DNA of 64,000 nt from Mesobacillus maritimus. GTDB lineage: Bacteria; Bacillota; Bacilli; Bacillales; Cytobacillaceae. Made by a program: the position numbers and the translations under genes. The notes beneath the pieces are model-generated. The model saw only the letters and a program-made list of their open reading frames with translations, did not search any database and was not told the origin of the DNA. Shown here piece after piece: positions 7,596 to 16,719 of the stretch. Location of the stretch: assembly GCF_023715205.1 (NCBI RefSeq), contig NZ_JAMBNR010000002.1, positions 310,001-374,000 on the forward strand, written 5' to 3'. Each line of letters begins with the position of its first letter. Positions within the stretch are counted from its first letter, which is position 1.

Positions 7596-9716
7596 TTGAG
7601 AAAATGGTTATTTCCAATTACAGATTGGGTTTCAACAAAACGAGGGATGTGGATGACGATTATCGCTTGGCTAGTCCTGATGGTCGGATTAAGTGCGGGA
7701 CCAAGGCTTGGTGATTATAAAGTAACGAACTTTCAATCGCTTCCAGATGAAGCACAATCTTTATTGGCTGAGAAAAAGACTGAAGAGATTTTTCCAAATG
7801 AGCAAGGAACACCAGGAATTCTTGTATTCCATAATGAAAATGGCAACATCAGTACCGATGAGGTCACACAAATCCTAAATGGAATAATCGAAGAAGATAT
7901 TAAAGGAATTGAGACGATCCTTGATATAAGCGCACTTCCACCTCAAGCGTTAACAAGCTTTATTTCTGAGGATGGCTCAACGATGATTGTTCCGATGGAA
8001 TTGGAGCAGGGGCTTGGCAATAACCAATATGCCGAAATCAATGATAAGGCTTCTGCGATCGGCAATAAGATCGCAGCTGAATTTGAAAATATGGCCTTTT
8101 ATATCACTGGCCCGGCTGGAATTGCTGGGGATACACTTAAGCTATTTGAACAAGCGGATTTTGTGTTATTACTAGCAACGATCGTGATCATTTTAGTATT
8201 GCTGATTGCGATTTACCGCTCACCGTTACTTGCATTCATTCCTCTACTTGCAACCGTTATTGTTTATCAGGTTGTGAATCAAAGTGTTGCCTTACTAGGG
8301 GCTGGTGGGTTAGAAATCAATAACTCAACAACCTCGATTATGAGTATTTTGCTTTTTGCTGCCGTGATTGATTATTCACTCTTTGTTTTCTCCCGTTATC
8401 GTGAGGAGCTTAACAAGGTTGAGAGCAAATATGAAGCAATGAAACTTGCCATGCGTGCAACTGGGGAACCGGTATTTTTTGCTGGAGGCACAGTATTAGC
8501 GGCGATGCTAGTCTTATTCTTCGCGAATTTCCGTGATTATCAAAACTTTGCACCAATTTTCGGTCTTGCCATGTTCTTCATCATGTTCGCATCGATCACA
8601 TTGGTGCCTGCTTTATTTACGCTATTTGGTCGCAGAGCCTTTTGGCCGAAAGTTCCAAAGTACGGCCAAGAAAATGAAGTAAAACACGGAATTTGGGGAC
8701 CTATTGCCAAGTTTGTGGTGAACAAGCCTGGTATATCCGGAGGAATTGTTGGGATTTTCCTTGTCATTACGGCTTTAAATGTGTTTAATCTTGATTTTGA
8801 ATTTGATACGGTCAAAAAGTTTCCTAAGGATTTACCTTCTCGAGTTGGGTATGAAATAGTAGAAACAAGATATGACAAAGGGGAACTAGCACCTACAACA
8901 TTGTTAATACAAAGTGATAAAGCTTTAGGAGAAGAAGACGTAAGTGCTATTACCGGAAAACTACAAGAATATGATGAAATTGCATCTGTACGATTGACTG
9001 CACAATCTGAAGACTCTAAGGCGATCAAGCTTAGTGTTGTGTTAGCAATGAATCCATATTCTACGGAAGCGATGGATAGGATTCAAGATTTACGTGAAGA
9101 TTCACCAAATCTATTAAAGGACGCTTCTATATCTGGCGAAGCATACTTCAGCGGAGTGACTGCAAAACTTGTAGATGAACGAGATGTGAATACAAAGGAT
9201 ATTTTTACGATTGTAGCACTTGAAACTTTATTAATCTTAATTCTCTTATTCGCCCTTACTCGTTCCTTTAAAATGCCTATTTATATGATGGCGACGATTT
9301 TACTCTCCTATGTATCTGCTTTAGGACTTGGCATCTTTCTAGTTGATCTCTTGTTTGGTTATGAAGCATTAAGTACTCGTGTACCTGTCTATGCGTTCAT
9401 CTTCTTAGTCGCATTAGGGATCGATTATAATATCATCCTTGCCTCTAGATTCATAGAAGAGCGGAAGACGCACCGAGTGAAAGAGGCTCTTGAAATTGCC
9501 ATCCGGAATACCGGTGGTGTCATATCATCGGCGGGGATCATTCTCGCGTCAACTTTTGCAGCGTTGACGACGATGCCAATTGCTGACCTTTTCGTATTTG
9601 GTTTTATGGTTGCAATTGGAATCTTAATTGATACTTTCCTCGTTCGGGGAATGCTTCTACCAGCTTTGATATTACGATTTGAAAAAGACAAGCAAGTCTC
9701 CCATAATGAACAGTAA
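7596..9716 (+). CDS. MMPL-family (RND-type) membrane transporter
   Basis: A 706-aa inner-membrane transporter of the MMPL/YdfJ type, with TTG start and AAAGGAGG. The protein is a duplicated RND half: each half has one helix, an extracytoplasmic domain of about 160 residues, then five helices. MSILLFAAVIDYSLFVFSRYREEL and LVALGIDYNIILASRFIEER are the paired motifs carrying the proton-relay aspartates with a D-Y pair. Members export lipids, antibiotics or surfactants. It is directly upstream of a response regulator and histidine kinase, separated only by a hairpin of about 40 bp; the pair may sense membrane stress and control this exporter. Confidence 0.92.
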   Translation: MRKWLFPITDWVSTKRGMWMTIIAWLVLMVGLSAGPRLGDYKVTNFQSLPDEAQSLLAEKKTEEIFPNEQGTPGILVFHNENGNISTDEVTQILNGIIEEDIKGIETILDISALPPQALTSFISEDGSTMIVPMELEQGLGNNQYAEINDKASAIGNKIAAEFENMAFYITGPAGIAGDTLKLFEQADFVLLLATIVIILVLLIAIYRSPLLAFIPLLATVIVYQVVNQSVALLGAGGLEINNSTTSIMSILLFAAVIDYSLFVFSRYREELNKVESKYEAMKLAMRATGEPVFFAGGTVLAAMLVLFFANFRDYQNFAPIFGLAMFFIMFASITLVPALFTLFGRRAFWPKVPKYGQENEVKHGIWGPIAKFVVNKPGISGGIVGIFLVITALNVFNLDFEFDTVKKFPKDLPSRVGYEIVETRYDKGELAPTTLLIQSDKALGEEDVSAITGKLQEYDEIASVRLTAQSEDSKAIKLSVVLAMNPYSTEAMDRIQDLREDSPNLLKDASISGEAYFSGVTAKLVDERDVNTKDIFTIVALETLLILILLFALTRSFKMPIYMMATILLSYVSALGLGIFLVDLLFGYEALSTRVPVYAFIFLVALGIDYNIILASRFIEERKTHRVKEALEIAIRNTGGVISSAGIILASTFAALTTMPIADLFVFGFMVAIGILIDTFLVRGMLLPALILRFEKDKQVSHNEQ

Positions 9717-9719
9717 AAA

Positions 9720-9759
9720 AGGATACAAAGGATTTCCTTTCCTTTGTATTCTCCCTTTT
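9720..9759 (+). terminator. Terminator or attenuating hairpin
   Basis: GGATACAAAGGA pairs with TCCTTTGTATTC and is followed by a CCCTTTT tract. It sits between the MMPL gene and the two-component genes and may only partly stop transcription. Confidence 0.65.
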
Positions 9760-9773
9760 AGGAGGTTCCGCTC

Positions 9774-10445
9774 ATGAAGATTCTTGTTGTAGATGATGAT
9801 GTCTATATTCAACAGCTTGTATCGATCCACTTAAGCCGAGAAGGCTATCAAGTATATAAAGCGAATCATGCGAAAGAAGCCTTGGATCTGTTGGAAGAAA
9901 AAACAGTTGATTTAGCCATTGTCGATGTCATGATGCCAGGAATGGACGGGTTTGAATTGACAAAGATCTTATCAACAGACTATGATCTCCCCGTTATCTT
10001 GCTGACAGCCAAAGGGCAGATTGATGATAAAGAACAAGGCTTCTTAGCTGGTTCAGAGGACTATATCGTGAAGCCATTTGAGGTAAAGGAACTTCTATTT
10101 CGTGTTGCCGTAGTGTTACGGCGTGTTGAACGTGCGATGGAAACGGTCATAAAAGTAGGAAATCTCACGATCGATCGGAAAAACTTTGAATTAATGATCA
10201 ATCAAGAAACCGTCCTTCCACCCTTAAAGGAATTTGAATTATTAAGTTTATTAGCTTCACGCGCAAATAAGATTACACCTAGAGCCTTTTTAGTTGAACA
10301 AGTCTGGGGAGTTGATTATGAAGGCGGAGAACAAACGCTTAATACGCATATAAACCGAATCAGAGATCGTTTAAAAAAATACGATGCATCGGTGGAAATT
10401 CAAACGGTTCGAGGGATTGGCTATAAGCTTGGGGTAACAAAATGA
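9774..10445 (+). CDS. OmpR/PhoB-family response regulator
   Basis: A 223-aa two-component regulator. The receiver domain spans residues 1-115, with acidic D7-D8-D9, phospho-acceptor D51 (AIVDVMMPGMDG), the conserved T in LLTAKG and K in YIVKPFE. The winged-helix DNA-binding domain spans about residues 125-222, ending TVRGIGYKL. It has an AGGAGG ribosome binding site. Its stop codon overlaps the kinase start (ATGA), so the two are translationally coupled and form a cognate pair. Its targets are unknown; the upstream MMPL exporter is the natural candidate. Confidence 0.95.
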   Translation: MKILVVDDDVYIQQLVSIHLSREGYQVYKANHAKEALDLLEEKTVDLAIVDVMMPGMDGFELTKILSTDYDLPVILLTAKGQIDDKEQGFLAGSEDYIVKPFEVKELLFRVAVVLRRVERAMETVIKVGNLTIDRKNFELMINQETVLPPLKEFELLSLLASRANKITPRAFLVEQVWGVDYEGGEQTLNTHINRIRDRLKKYDASVEIQTVRGIGYKLGVTK

Positions 10446-11839
10446 AAACTTTATATCAAAAGTTCATTGTTGCAACTCTAGCGATTTTAATCATAAGTGT
10501 CACGATTGGGATGATCTTAGCCAATTTTATTTACATGTCTTCGACCAAACAGAAGATGGATCAACAAAATGTCGAGATCGCCCAAACCATTACGTTAAAC
10601 CTTGAGAGTATGCATTCGGATCAATCTTCCTTAGAACCTTTCTTAGAATCGATTGGAAATCTTGGGTATCAAATCTATGTGGTAAACGAATCCAGGGAAG
10701 TGGCTTATTTTGGCAAGCATTTTACAAAGACAAAACTTCCTAAAGAAGCCAAGAAGGTAGTCTTGGAAAAAGAAATCTACCATGGGATGAGCAACTTTTC
10801 GAATAAGTTTTTAATGATGGGACATTTCTCAAATGATGTCAAAAATACGGTAGGTGTGCCATTTACCATGAATGGGGAGCAATATGGTTTATTCTTACGT
10901 CCCAATAATAAACTGCTCTTTTCTGATATTCATATGATTTTAGCATGGTTTTTTGTAGCGGTTACCGTTGTTAGCATGAGTGGGGTCATCTTGTTTGCTA
11001 AGCATCTTATCCAACCGATTACAAAGTTAACAGAAGCGACCAAAGAGATTACACGTGAGAATTTTCTTTATCCGTTAAAGATTGATCGGAATGATGAGCT
11101 TGGACAATTAGCAGAAAGCTTTAACAACATGCAGAGGCAGTTACAACATAATGATGAAGCTCGCAAGTCCTTTATCAATAATGTGTCACATGACTTTCAA
11201 TCTCCACTAATGAATATTCGGGGATATGCGGAGCTTCTACTGTCACAAAATGTAAATGGACATGAATTAAAAGAGTACCTACAGATTATTGATCATGAAT
11301 CAAAGCGACTTTCCAATCTAACCAAGCAGCTATTGTTATTAACCTCACTGGATCAGAACACGTATCCGATGATGATATCAGAGGTCCAATTGGATGAACA
11401 GATAAAACAAACCATCCGCAGGTATCAATGGCGATTACAGGAAAAGGAAATAGAAGTTTCTTATAAACTGTCACCAATTCGGATGAAGGTGGATGGCGAA
11501 CTGATCAGCAATGTCTGGGACAACTTGATCACGAATGCGATAAAGTATAATGCTCATGGAGGGAATATTTGGATAAGCTTATCTGAAAGTGAAACCTTCA
11601 TTACGATTATTGTGAAAGATTCCGGAATCGGGATGTCTAAGAAAGACGTGACCCAAATTTTCGACCGTTTTTACCGGGTAGATTCATCTAGAAAAAGTGA
11701 CGGGACCGGGCTAGGCTTATCGATCGTTAAACAAGTTATTGACCTGCATGGAGGAGAAATCAAGGTTGATAGTGAGGTTGGCGTGGGAACAACCTTTACC
11801 ATCATCCTTCCAAATAAAGAGAGAAAATTGGAGGAATAA
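10442..11839 (+). CDS. HAMP-domain sensor histidine kinase
   Basis: A 465-aa membrane kinase, partner of the preceding regulator (4-bp overlap). Helix 1 spans residues 10-33, an extracytoplasmic sensor of about 130 residues follows, then helix 2 at about 163-186. HAMP lies at about 188-240, the DHp domain has phospho-acceptor H250 (NNVSHDFQSPL), and the ATPase domain has the N box DNLITNAIKYN, G1 DSGIGM, F box IFDRFYR and G2 GTGLGLSI. In place of the usual HELRTPL motif it reads HDFQSPL, a variant found in a Bacillus/Clostridium subgroup. The stimulus is unknown, possibly cell-envelope stress given the MMPL neighbour. Confidence 0.95.
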   Translation: MKTLYQKFIVATLAILIISVTIGMILANFIYMSSTKQKMDQQNVEIAQTITLNLESMHSDQSSLEPFLESIGNLGYQIYVVNESREVAYFGKHFTKTKLPKEAKKVVLEKEIYHGMSNFSNKFLMMGHFSNDVKNTVGVPFTMNGEQYGLFLRPNNKLLFSDIHMILAWFFVAVTVVSMSGVILFAKHLIQPITKLTEATKEITRENFLYPLKIDRNDELGQLAESFNNMQRQLQHNDEARKSFINNVSHDFQSPLMNIRGYAELLLSQNVNGHELKEYLQIIDHESKRLSNLTKQLLLLTSLDQNTYPMMISEVQLDEQIKQTIRRYQWRLQEKEIEVSYKLSPIRMKVDGELISNVWDNLITNAIKYNAHGGNIWISLSESETFITIIVKDSGIGMSKKDVTQIFDRFYRVDSSRKSDGTGLGLSIVKQVIDLHGGEIKVDSEVGVGTTFTIILPNKERKLEE

Positions 11840-11843
11840 ATAA

Positions 11844-12242
11844 ATGGAACAAACATGGAGTATAAGGCTCATTCGTTTTTCAGCGATATTCGGAATAATC
11901 GGTACGTTTATTGGTTCTCAAATGTCAGGAAATATGGATTATTCCTTGAGACCCATTCATGCTCATATTCTATTAGTAGGATGGTTATCGGTATTTGCTT
12001 GGGGAATTTTTTATAAGGTATTTAAAATTAAATACAAAAAACTTGTAGCGATTCACAGTATCCTTGGTATGCTAGGTGCTGCGGGTTTAACCATTGGAAT
12101 GTGGATGTATAATTTAAATCCATTTGATCTTAATGAAACCTTTGTCATGGTGTTCTTTATTGTAGGTGGAAGCTTACTTTTACTGGCTTTCTTCTTATTC
12201 GTGCTGATCACCTTTTTTGTTGAGAAACAGGAAAACAAATAA
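11844..12242 (+). CDS. Small four-helix membrane protein resembling heme-copper oxidase subunit I
   Basis: A 132-aa protein with four hydrophobic helices (about 8-25, 40-57, 65-87, 97-123). The motif RPIHAHILLVGWLSVFAWG resembles the helix of cytochrome oxidase/nitric oxide reductase subunit I that carries a heme-ligating histidine, and short stand-alone proteins with this motif occur in Bacillaceae. It lacks the other ligand histidines and so cannot be an oxidase. It lies 4 nt after the kinase stop (AATTGGAGGAATAAATAA precedes the ATG), so it is very likely co-transcribed with the two-component genes. The role is unknown; it may be an accessory sensor or heme-binding membrane protein. Confidence 0.6.
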   Translation: MEQTWSIRLIRFSAIFGIIGTFIGSQMSGNMDYSLRPIHAHILLVGWLSVFAWGIFYKVFKIKYKKLVAIHSILGMLGAAGLTIGMWMYNLNPFDLNETFVMVFFIVGGSLLLLAFFLFVLITFFVEKQENK

Positions 12243-12367
12243 CCTACCGATAGCTAAGGTAAAATGATGATAAGGATTGAATTCTGTTTTAAGGCATGTC
12301 ATGCTTAGAGAAAAGCAATCTTTATATAATGAATGCTTTAATGACAGACCAAAGGAGATGGTTTTGA

Positions 12368-12766
12368 ATGGGAAAAGCTCTACCATTCTTAATGTTCCAA
12401 GATGGAAAAGCAGAAGAAGCGATGAATTATTACATTTCCATCATTGACGATTCAGAAATAATCAGTATTGCTCGCTATGGAGCGAATGAAGCTGGAGACG
12501 AAGGAAGTGTCATGCAGGCGTCTTTTTCCATAAAAGGGCAAGAGTTTATGTGCATTGACAGCAATGTGAAACATCAGTTTACCTTTACACCTTCATTTTC
12601 CATTTTTGTTACTTGTGATTCAGAAGAAGAAATCGACACCCTCTATCAGAAACTGATTGACGGTGGACAAGCACTTATGCCAATTGGGGATTATGGTTTT
12701 AGTCAGAAATTTGGTTGGCTAAATGATCGGTTTGGAGTATCGTGGCAACTAAATCTTCCGTTGTGA
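12368..12766 (+). CDS. VOC-family (PhnB-like) protein
   Basis: A 132-aa glyoxalase-fold protein of the PhnB/3-demethylubiquinone methyltransferase-like group: PFLMFQDGKAEEAMNYY at the start, FMCIDSNVKHQFTFTPSFSIFV in the middle and GWLNDRFGVSWQLNLP at the end. It has a good AAAGGAGATGG ribosome binding site. The PhnB-like group includes metal-binding and antibiotic-resistance-like proteins, but no specific reaction can be given. It is monocistronic, ended by a perfect terminator hairpin and then a MITE copy. Confidence 0.85.
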   Translation: MGKALPFLMFQDGKAEEAMNYYISIIDDSEIISIARYGANEAGDEGSVMQASFSIKGQEFMCIDSNVKHQFTFTPSFSIFVTCDSEEEIDTLYQKLIDGGQALMPIGDYGFSQKFGWLNDRFGVSWQLNLPL

Positions 12767-12798
12767 AAGTCTTGACTTTAAACAAATAGGACATTGGA

Positions 12799-12838
12799 AG
12801 CAGGTATTACCGATGAGGGTAATACCTGCTTTTATTTT
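12799..12838 (+). terminator. Intrinsic terminator
   Basis: AGCAGGTATTACC pairs perfectly with GGTAATACCTGCT over a 6-nt loop, followed by a T-rich tail. Confidence 0.9.
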
Positions 12839-12840
12839 AT

Positions 12841-12944
12841 GGCTCTTTTCTCAAAGATTGTTGCTTTTTAAAGGAAATAAAGAATAATCTATCTATGATT
12901 CCATTCCAAAGAGTGGTTCTTATCTTTTGTTTAACAAACGAGCC
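12841..12944. repeat. MITE-like dispersed repeat, copy C (short)
   Basis: About 104 bp. The left end GGCTCTTTTCTCAAAGATTG matches copies A and B; the right end is degenerate (CAAACGAGCC). It corresponds to one half of the full element. Confidence 0.55.
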
Positions 12945-13035
12945 CTATTAGGGAGTAAATTTATACAGAATAACGAGATTATTAATTTAAAATAGTTTCT
13001 ATTTTTACGAGTTCAAAATAAAAAATTAAAAACAC

Positions 13036-13058
13036 AACTTTTATTTCGATAAAACGTC
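13036..13058 (+). promoter_or_regulatory. ECF-type promoter of the sigma operon
   Basis: AAC at 13036-13038, exactly 16 nt spacer, then CGTC at 13055-13058. This fits the AAC-N16-CGTC pattern of Bacillus ECF sigma promoters and suggests autoregulation of the sigma factor gene at 13094. I inferred it from pattern only. Confidence 0.6.
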
Positions 13059-13093
13059 TAAGTATTGAACATGTAGAACAGGAGGGGGTGAGT

Positions 13094-13633
13094 TTGTTGT
13101 CACAGTATAGAAAAGAAGAAATTGCCGATTGGTATGATCAACACAGTAAATCAATTTTAAGCTTTATATTACTAATGGTTAAGGACTATCAACAAGCTGA
13201 AGATTTAACCCACGATACATTTGTGAAAGCCTATTTATATTATGATTCTTTTAAAAATCACTCAAGTGAAAAAACATGGTTATTTAGTATTGCTCATAAT
13301 TTAACGGTGGATTTTTTAAGAAAGCGTAAGCCTAAACTATTCTTGAAAGAATTTTTTCTTTCACAAAAAGACACTAATTTATTGCCTGAAGACATGATTA
13401 AATTAAAAGAGGACTCATATGAACTTTATCAAGCGTTAGGGGAGATCAAAGATACATATAGGAAAGTGATCGTTTTAAGAAAGATCAAGGGTTTTTCGAT
13501 AGAGGATACCGCAAAAATCTTGAATTGGTCTGAAAGTAAGGTTAAATCAACGCTTTACAGGGCGATGCCCGTTCTAAAAAAACAATTAATAAAGGAGGGA
13601 TTTTTTAATGAAGAAGCGCTACGAAGATACTGA
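13094..13633 (+). CDS. ECF-type RNA polymerase sigma factor
   Basis: A 179-aa sigma-70 family factor. Region 2 includes DYQQAEDLTHDTFVKAYLYYDSF and TWLFSIAHNLTVDFLRKRKP; region 4 includes VIVLRKIKGFSIEDTAKILNWSESKVKSTLYRA. A GTG at 13088 lies only 2 nt from GGAGG, so I chose the TTG at 13094 (8 nt). Its last 26 bp overlap the next gene, a DUF4179 membrane protein that is presumably its anti-sigma factor. An ECF-like promoter 5' of it suggests positive autoregulation. The stimulus and regulon are unknown; it most resembles the SigX/SigM/SigV-like envelope-stress group. Confidence 0.92.
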   Translation: MLSQYRKEEIADWYDQHSKSILSFILLMVKDYQQAEDLTHDTFVKAYLYYDSFKNHSSEKTWLFSIAHNLTVDFLRKRKPKLFLKEFFLSQKDTNLLPEDMIKLKEDSYELYQALGEIKDTYRKVIVLRKIKGFSIEDTAKILNWSESKVKSTLYRAMPVLKKQLIKEGFFNEEALRRY

Positions 13634-15095
13634 GTTGGATCATCCCTTAAAAGAATTAAATTCCGATTTCATGTGGAAAACATCAAAAAAACAAGAACTA
13701 AAAACCCGAATTTTAATAGATATTGAGAAAATGGAGTCTGAGGAGAAGAATAAGGACGCTACGAATACCAAAAAGGGATACACCTTTAACTACAAAAATA
13801 TTCATTCCAAGCGATTATCAATCGCCGTAGTAGTTTGCTTGGTTATTGGTTCGACGTTATTTTTCACACCCGCATTAGCAGTGATTCAAGAGGTTTATGA
13901 TAAGATTTTTACGAGTGAACATATAGATGATACAGGTGTTCGGACGGCAGTTAACCAGGGCTATGGCCAAGCTCTTGATCAAACATATTATGATAAGAAA
14001 CATGACATTACTGTGCATTTTGAAATGGTCGTGATGGATGATAAGGAGACCAAACTGTTAATAACTTATCAAAGTGAACAGACAAATGTACAGAACTATT
14101 ATCTTGATCTTTTTGAAGGCGATACTTCAATCTACTTGGTTGTGGAAGATGAACGAAAAAAATTAAAGAATGTCGGCTGGGGAAGTAGGTATTACGATCA
14201 GAAGAAAAACAAAGTGGCTGAGGCTATATCTTTTGAATCCATCAAAGAATATGAAGGACAGAACATTACTTTAGAAATCGAAAACTTGACCGTATATGAT
14301 GACAACGGAAGTAGCACCGTTCCTACGATTTGGACACTTAGTTTCACACTCGATCAATCGGCCATATCTAAAAGAGAAACAGTCGAACTAAACAAAGATT
14401 TCTCTTTTAGAGGAGAAACATACAAGATTAAAAAGGTAGAGTTTTCGGCGTTAGAAACAAGAGTCATTGTCACGGGATCCGACACGAAAATTCAAACAGA
14501 TGAAAGTGGAATGGAATACAGGATCATGAGTAAATTAGAACAACAACTTCTTAATGCTAGGAAAATAGATGAAAAATACGGGTATACCGTTGACGATAAA
14601 AAATCTGGGGTATTTTTGAAATCAGCAGGCGAAAAAGTGGCCCCAATCTTTAGTAAGGGGGAAGTCGAGGGAGAAAAGGACGAATATATCATGATATTTG
14701 GTCCGGTTAAAGATCGCCAAGACAGCATTCTTGAAGTTGGAGATGTTCTTAAAATCCCCTTAACGAAGGATGGAAAAATAGAAAAACTAGCGGAGGATAG
14801 TGAAAAAGCATATATTGACGAAGTGTTAGCTGAAAATGGAATTACAGCAGAACCACTAACGGATAATGAAAAGAAAGAAATGGATGTATATCTTGAGAAA
14901 TTCCCAAAAGATTTTCCAATTAATCGAACGGTAATAGGAAAAGTAAAAAATCATGAAAACACAAAGGTAATCGAAGTGACCATACAAAGATCTGGGGTTC
15001 TTAGTGAAATACAGGCTTTAAATCCAGAAGAAGCGGAGAAAGCTAGAAAAGAAAACGGTTTGTCGTTCATTCCGATATTTTTAAATCATGATTAA
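13608..15095 (+). CDS. DUF4179 membrane protein, probable anti-sigma factor
   Basis: A 495-aa protein: a cytoplasmic N-terminus of about 68 residues (FMWKTSKKQELKTRIL), one membrane helix at about 70-88 (SIAVVVCLVIGSTLFFTPAL), and a large extracytoplasmic part containing the DUF4179 domain. Gene order and overlap with the ECF sigma gene, with a GGAGGGATTTTTTA ribosome binding site inside the sigma gene, indicate tight coupling and an anti-sigma role by analogy to other sigma/DUF4179 pairs. No zinc-binding HxxxCxxC motif is present, so it would not belong to the ZAS class. The extracellular part presumably senses the signal. Confidence 0.8.
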   Translation: MKKRYEDTELDHPLKELNSDFMWKTSKKQELKTRILIDIEKMESEEKNKDATNTKKGYTFNYKNIHSKRLSIAVVVCLVIGSTLFFTPALAVIQEVYDKIFTSEHIDDTGVRTAVNQGYGQALDQTYYDKKHDITVHFEMVVMDDKETKLLITYQSEQTNVQNYYLDLFEGDTSIYLVVEDERKKLKNVGWGSRYYDQKKNKVAEAISFESIKEYEGQNITLEIENLTVYDDNGSSTVPTIWTLSFTLDQSAISKRETVELNKDFSFRGETYKIKKVEFSALETRVIVTGSDTKIQTDESGMEYRIMSKLEQQLLNARKIDEKYGYTVDDKKSGVFLKSAGEKVAPIFSKGEVEGEKDEYIMIFGPVKDRQDSILEVGDVLKIPLTKDGKIEKLAEDSEKAYIDEVLAENGITAEPLTDNEKKEMDVYLEKFPKDFPINRTVIGKVKNHENTKVIEVTIQRSGVLSEIQALNPEEAEKARKENGLSFIPIFLNHD

Positions 15096-15097
15096 GC

Positions 15098-15161
15098 GGG
15101 ACAGGGGGACAGGTACAATGTCCCGGTTAGCACCGGGACGATGTACCTGTCCCTTTGTCCC
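15098..15161. repeat. REP-like palindrome (GGGACAGG...CCTGTCCC)
   Basis: About 64 nt able to fold into one long hairpin: GGGACAGGGGGACAGGTAC pairs with its near complement at the right end, with GTCCCGG and CCGGGAC inside. It occupies exactly the space between the convergent DUF4179 and deacylase stop codons. The best sister copy is at 23553. Confidence 0.85.
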
Positions 15162-15163
15162 AT

Positions 15164-16312
15164 TTATTTCGCTAATCCTAAAATTAACTCTTTATAAATT
15201 TCGAAGAATGCAAAGTAGTATTCTTTGTAGACATATTCATCTTTTTTGTGGGCCATTTTTGTTTCGCCTGGACCAAACATCATGAATGGGAAGTTTTCAT
15301 CTTTCCCGCGTAATAGGTTTGATGCGTCGGTCACTCCTGGCGAACCTTTAACAGCAATGTCTAAATCTAAATGTTTTTTACCAAGTTCTTTCGCAAGATC
15401 CACCATTTCAGACTGTCCTGTAGTGAAAACACTTGGTAATGACATCGTCACCTCAACCTGAATATGAGAGCCTTCTTGATTGTATTTATCCGCAGTAGTG
15501 TTAAATAAGTCAATTACTTCATCATTATCAAATTCTGGAATCGTCCGCACGTTTATTTCAGCTACTGCTTTTTCCGGAACGGAGTTGACTTGGTTTCCGG
15601 CATTAAAGATTGTGGTACTCATCACCAGTTTATCGAGAACTTCATTTTTACGTTCATCGCCATTCAGCTTTTCGTCCACTTCTAAGAGATATTTCATCAA
15701 TGGATTAATTGCGTTATACCCTTGGTCGGGCATCGAACTGTGTGCAGCTTCACCAATCGACGTAATACGGAAATTAAGGGATCCTTTGTGAGCGTAAATG
15801 ATCGTGTCATGAGAAGGTTCCGCAACCCATAAATAATCGACATCATCCATGTAGCCTTCATCGTATAATTTCTTCGAACCTGCGCCACCGACTTCTTCAC
15901 CGGTCGTAGCCATAAAGCGGACCGTCCCATTTTTCAGTTCATTATTTTCTTTGAGTTCAATCATGACTAAAGCAAGGTTGACTAAACCGGCTTTCATATC
16001 ATTTGTGCCACGCCCGTATAATTTCCCGTCTCTTTCCGTTAATGTGAATGGATTGGAAGTCCACTCGCTTTCATCACCAGGAGAAACGACATCCATATGA
16101 CCAGAAACGCCAATGACCGGGCTCCCGCTGCCAATTTCAGCTACTAAGTTCACACGTGTGTCTGTCACTGGAACAATTTTAGATTCAATGCCGTATTCAG
16201 CAAATAACTCTTTCAAGTAATTGGCCACTTCAATTTCGTTTTCATTAACCGATTTTATCGCAATCAGGTCCGATAAAATCTTTATCTTTTCTTCTTCTGT
16301 AAATTGTTTCAT
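15164..16312 (-). CDS. ArgE/DapE-family deacylase (M20 metallopeptidase)
   Basis: A 382-aa dinuclear zinc amidohydrolase of the acetylornithine deacetylase/succinyl-diaminopimelate desuccinylase family. ATG 16312 follows TTGGAGG; the open frame continues 16 codons upstream without a ribosome binding site. Catalytic motifs: GVSGHMDVV (metal His), YGRGTNDMKAGLV (bridging Asp), TTGEEVGGAGS (general base Glu-Glu), and a C-terminal metal His in KMAHKKDEYV. The Listeria/Bacillus ArgE/DapE-type deacylases of this length are annotated generically. No lysine or arginine gene lies nearby, so the substrate is open. It is transcribed away from carD. Confidence 0.88.
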   Translation of the reverse strand: MKQFTEEEKIKILSDLIAIKSVNENEIEVANYLKELFAEYGIESKIVPVTDTRVNLVAEIGSGSPVIGVSGHMDVVSPGDESEWTSNPFTLTERDGKLYGRGTNDMKAGLVNLALVMIELKENNELKNGTVRFMATTGEEVGGAGSKKLYDEGYMDDVDYLWVAEPSHDTIIYAHKGSLNFRITSIGEAAHSSMPDQGYNAINPLMKYLLEVDEKLNGDERKNEVLDKLVMSTTIFNAGNQVNSVPEKAVAEINVRTIPEFDNDEVIDLFNTTADKYNQEGSHIQVEVTMSLPSVFTTGQSEMVDLAKELGKKHLDLDIAVKGSPGVTDASNLLRGKDENFPFMMFGPGETKMAHKKDEYVYKEYYFAFFEIYKELILGLAK

Positions 16313-16348
16313 CTGAAATGCCTCCAAATTTAAACTGTCTATTAACTG

Positions 16349-16379
16349 TATTTTACCCAAAAGTGCATGAATAAGTTAG
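16349..16379. repeat. 31-bp repeat, copy 1
   Basis: Identical except for one base to 17860-17890 (TATTTTACCCAAAAGT, then G or C, then CATGAATAAGTTAG). It lies just upstream of the deacylase start. The rest of the spacer 16380-16700 shows nothing recognisable. Confidence 0.8.
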
Positions 16380-16719
16380 CATTAAAGTTTAAGAGTAATA
16401 ACATGGAGCAATTGACTAAATGGATGGATATTCACCGTTGACGAAAGAAAATTTGATTGAATCAATATAAGACATTGGTTCCAGAATCTATAGATTACAT
16501 CACCTTCCGGAAATTTAGAGTTTCATCTAAACAGTCTAGATGAAGAAAATCAACCTTCATTTATTCGAAATCCAACATGCTTCCTATAGTTTTTACTTTT
16601 TTTAATTTATTAAGGAAAATCTGTTGACAGTAAAAATAATATTATGGTATTATTAAAAATTTGATAAAAAATAGTATGTGTGTTAAGGTTAAGAAGGTTA
16701 CCAGATGGAGGTGGATGAT

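Noticed and set aside
8540-9028. 162-codon minus-strand frame
   Set aside because: Antisense to the MMPL transporter, without start signals.
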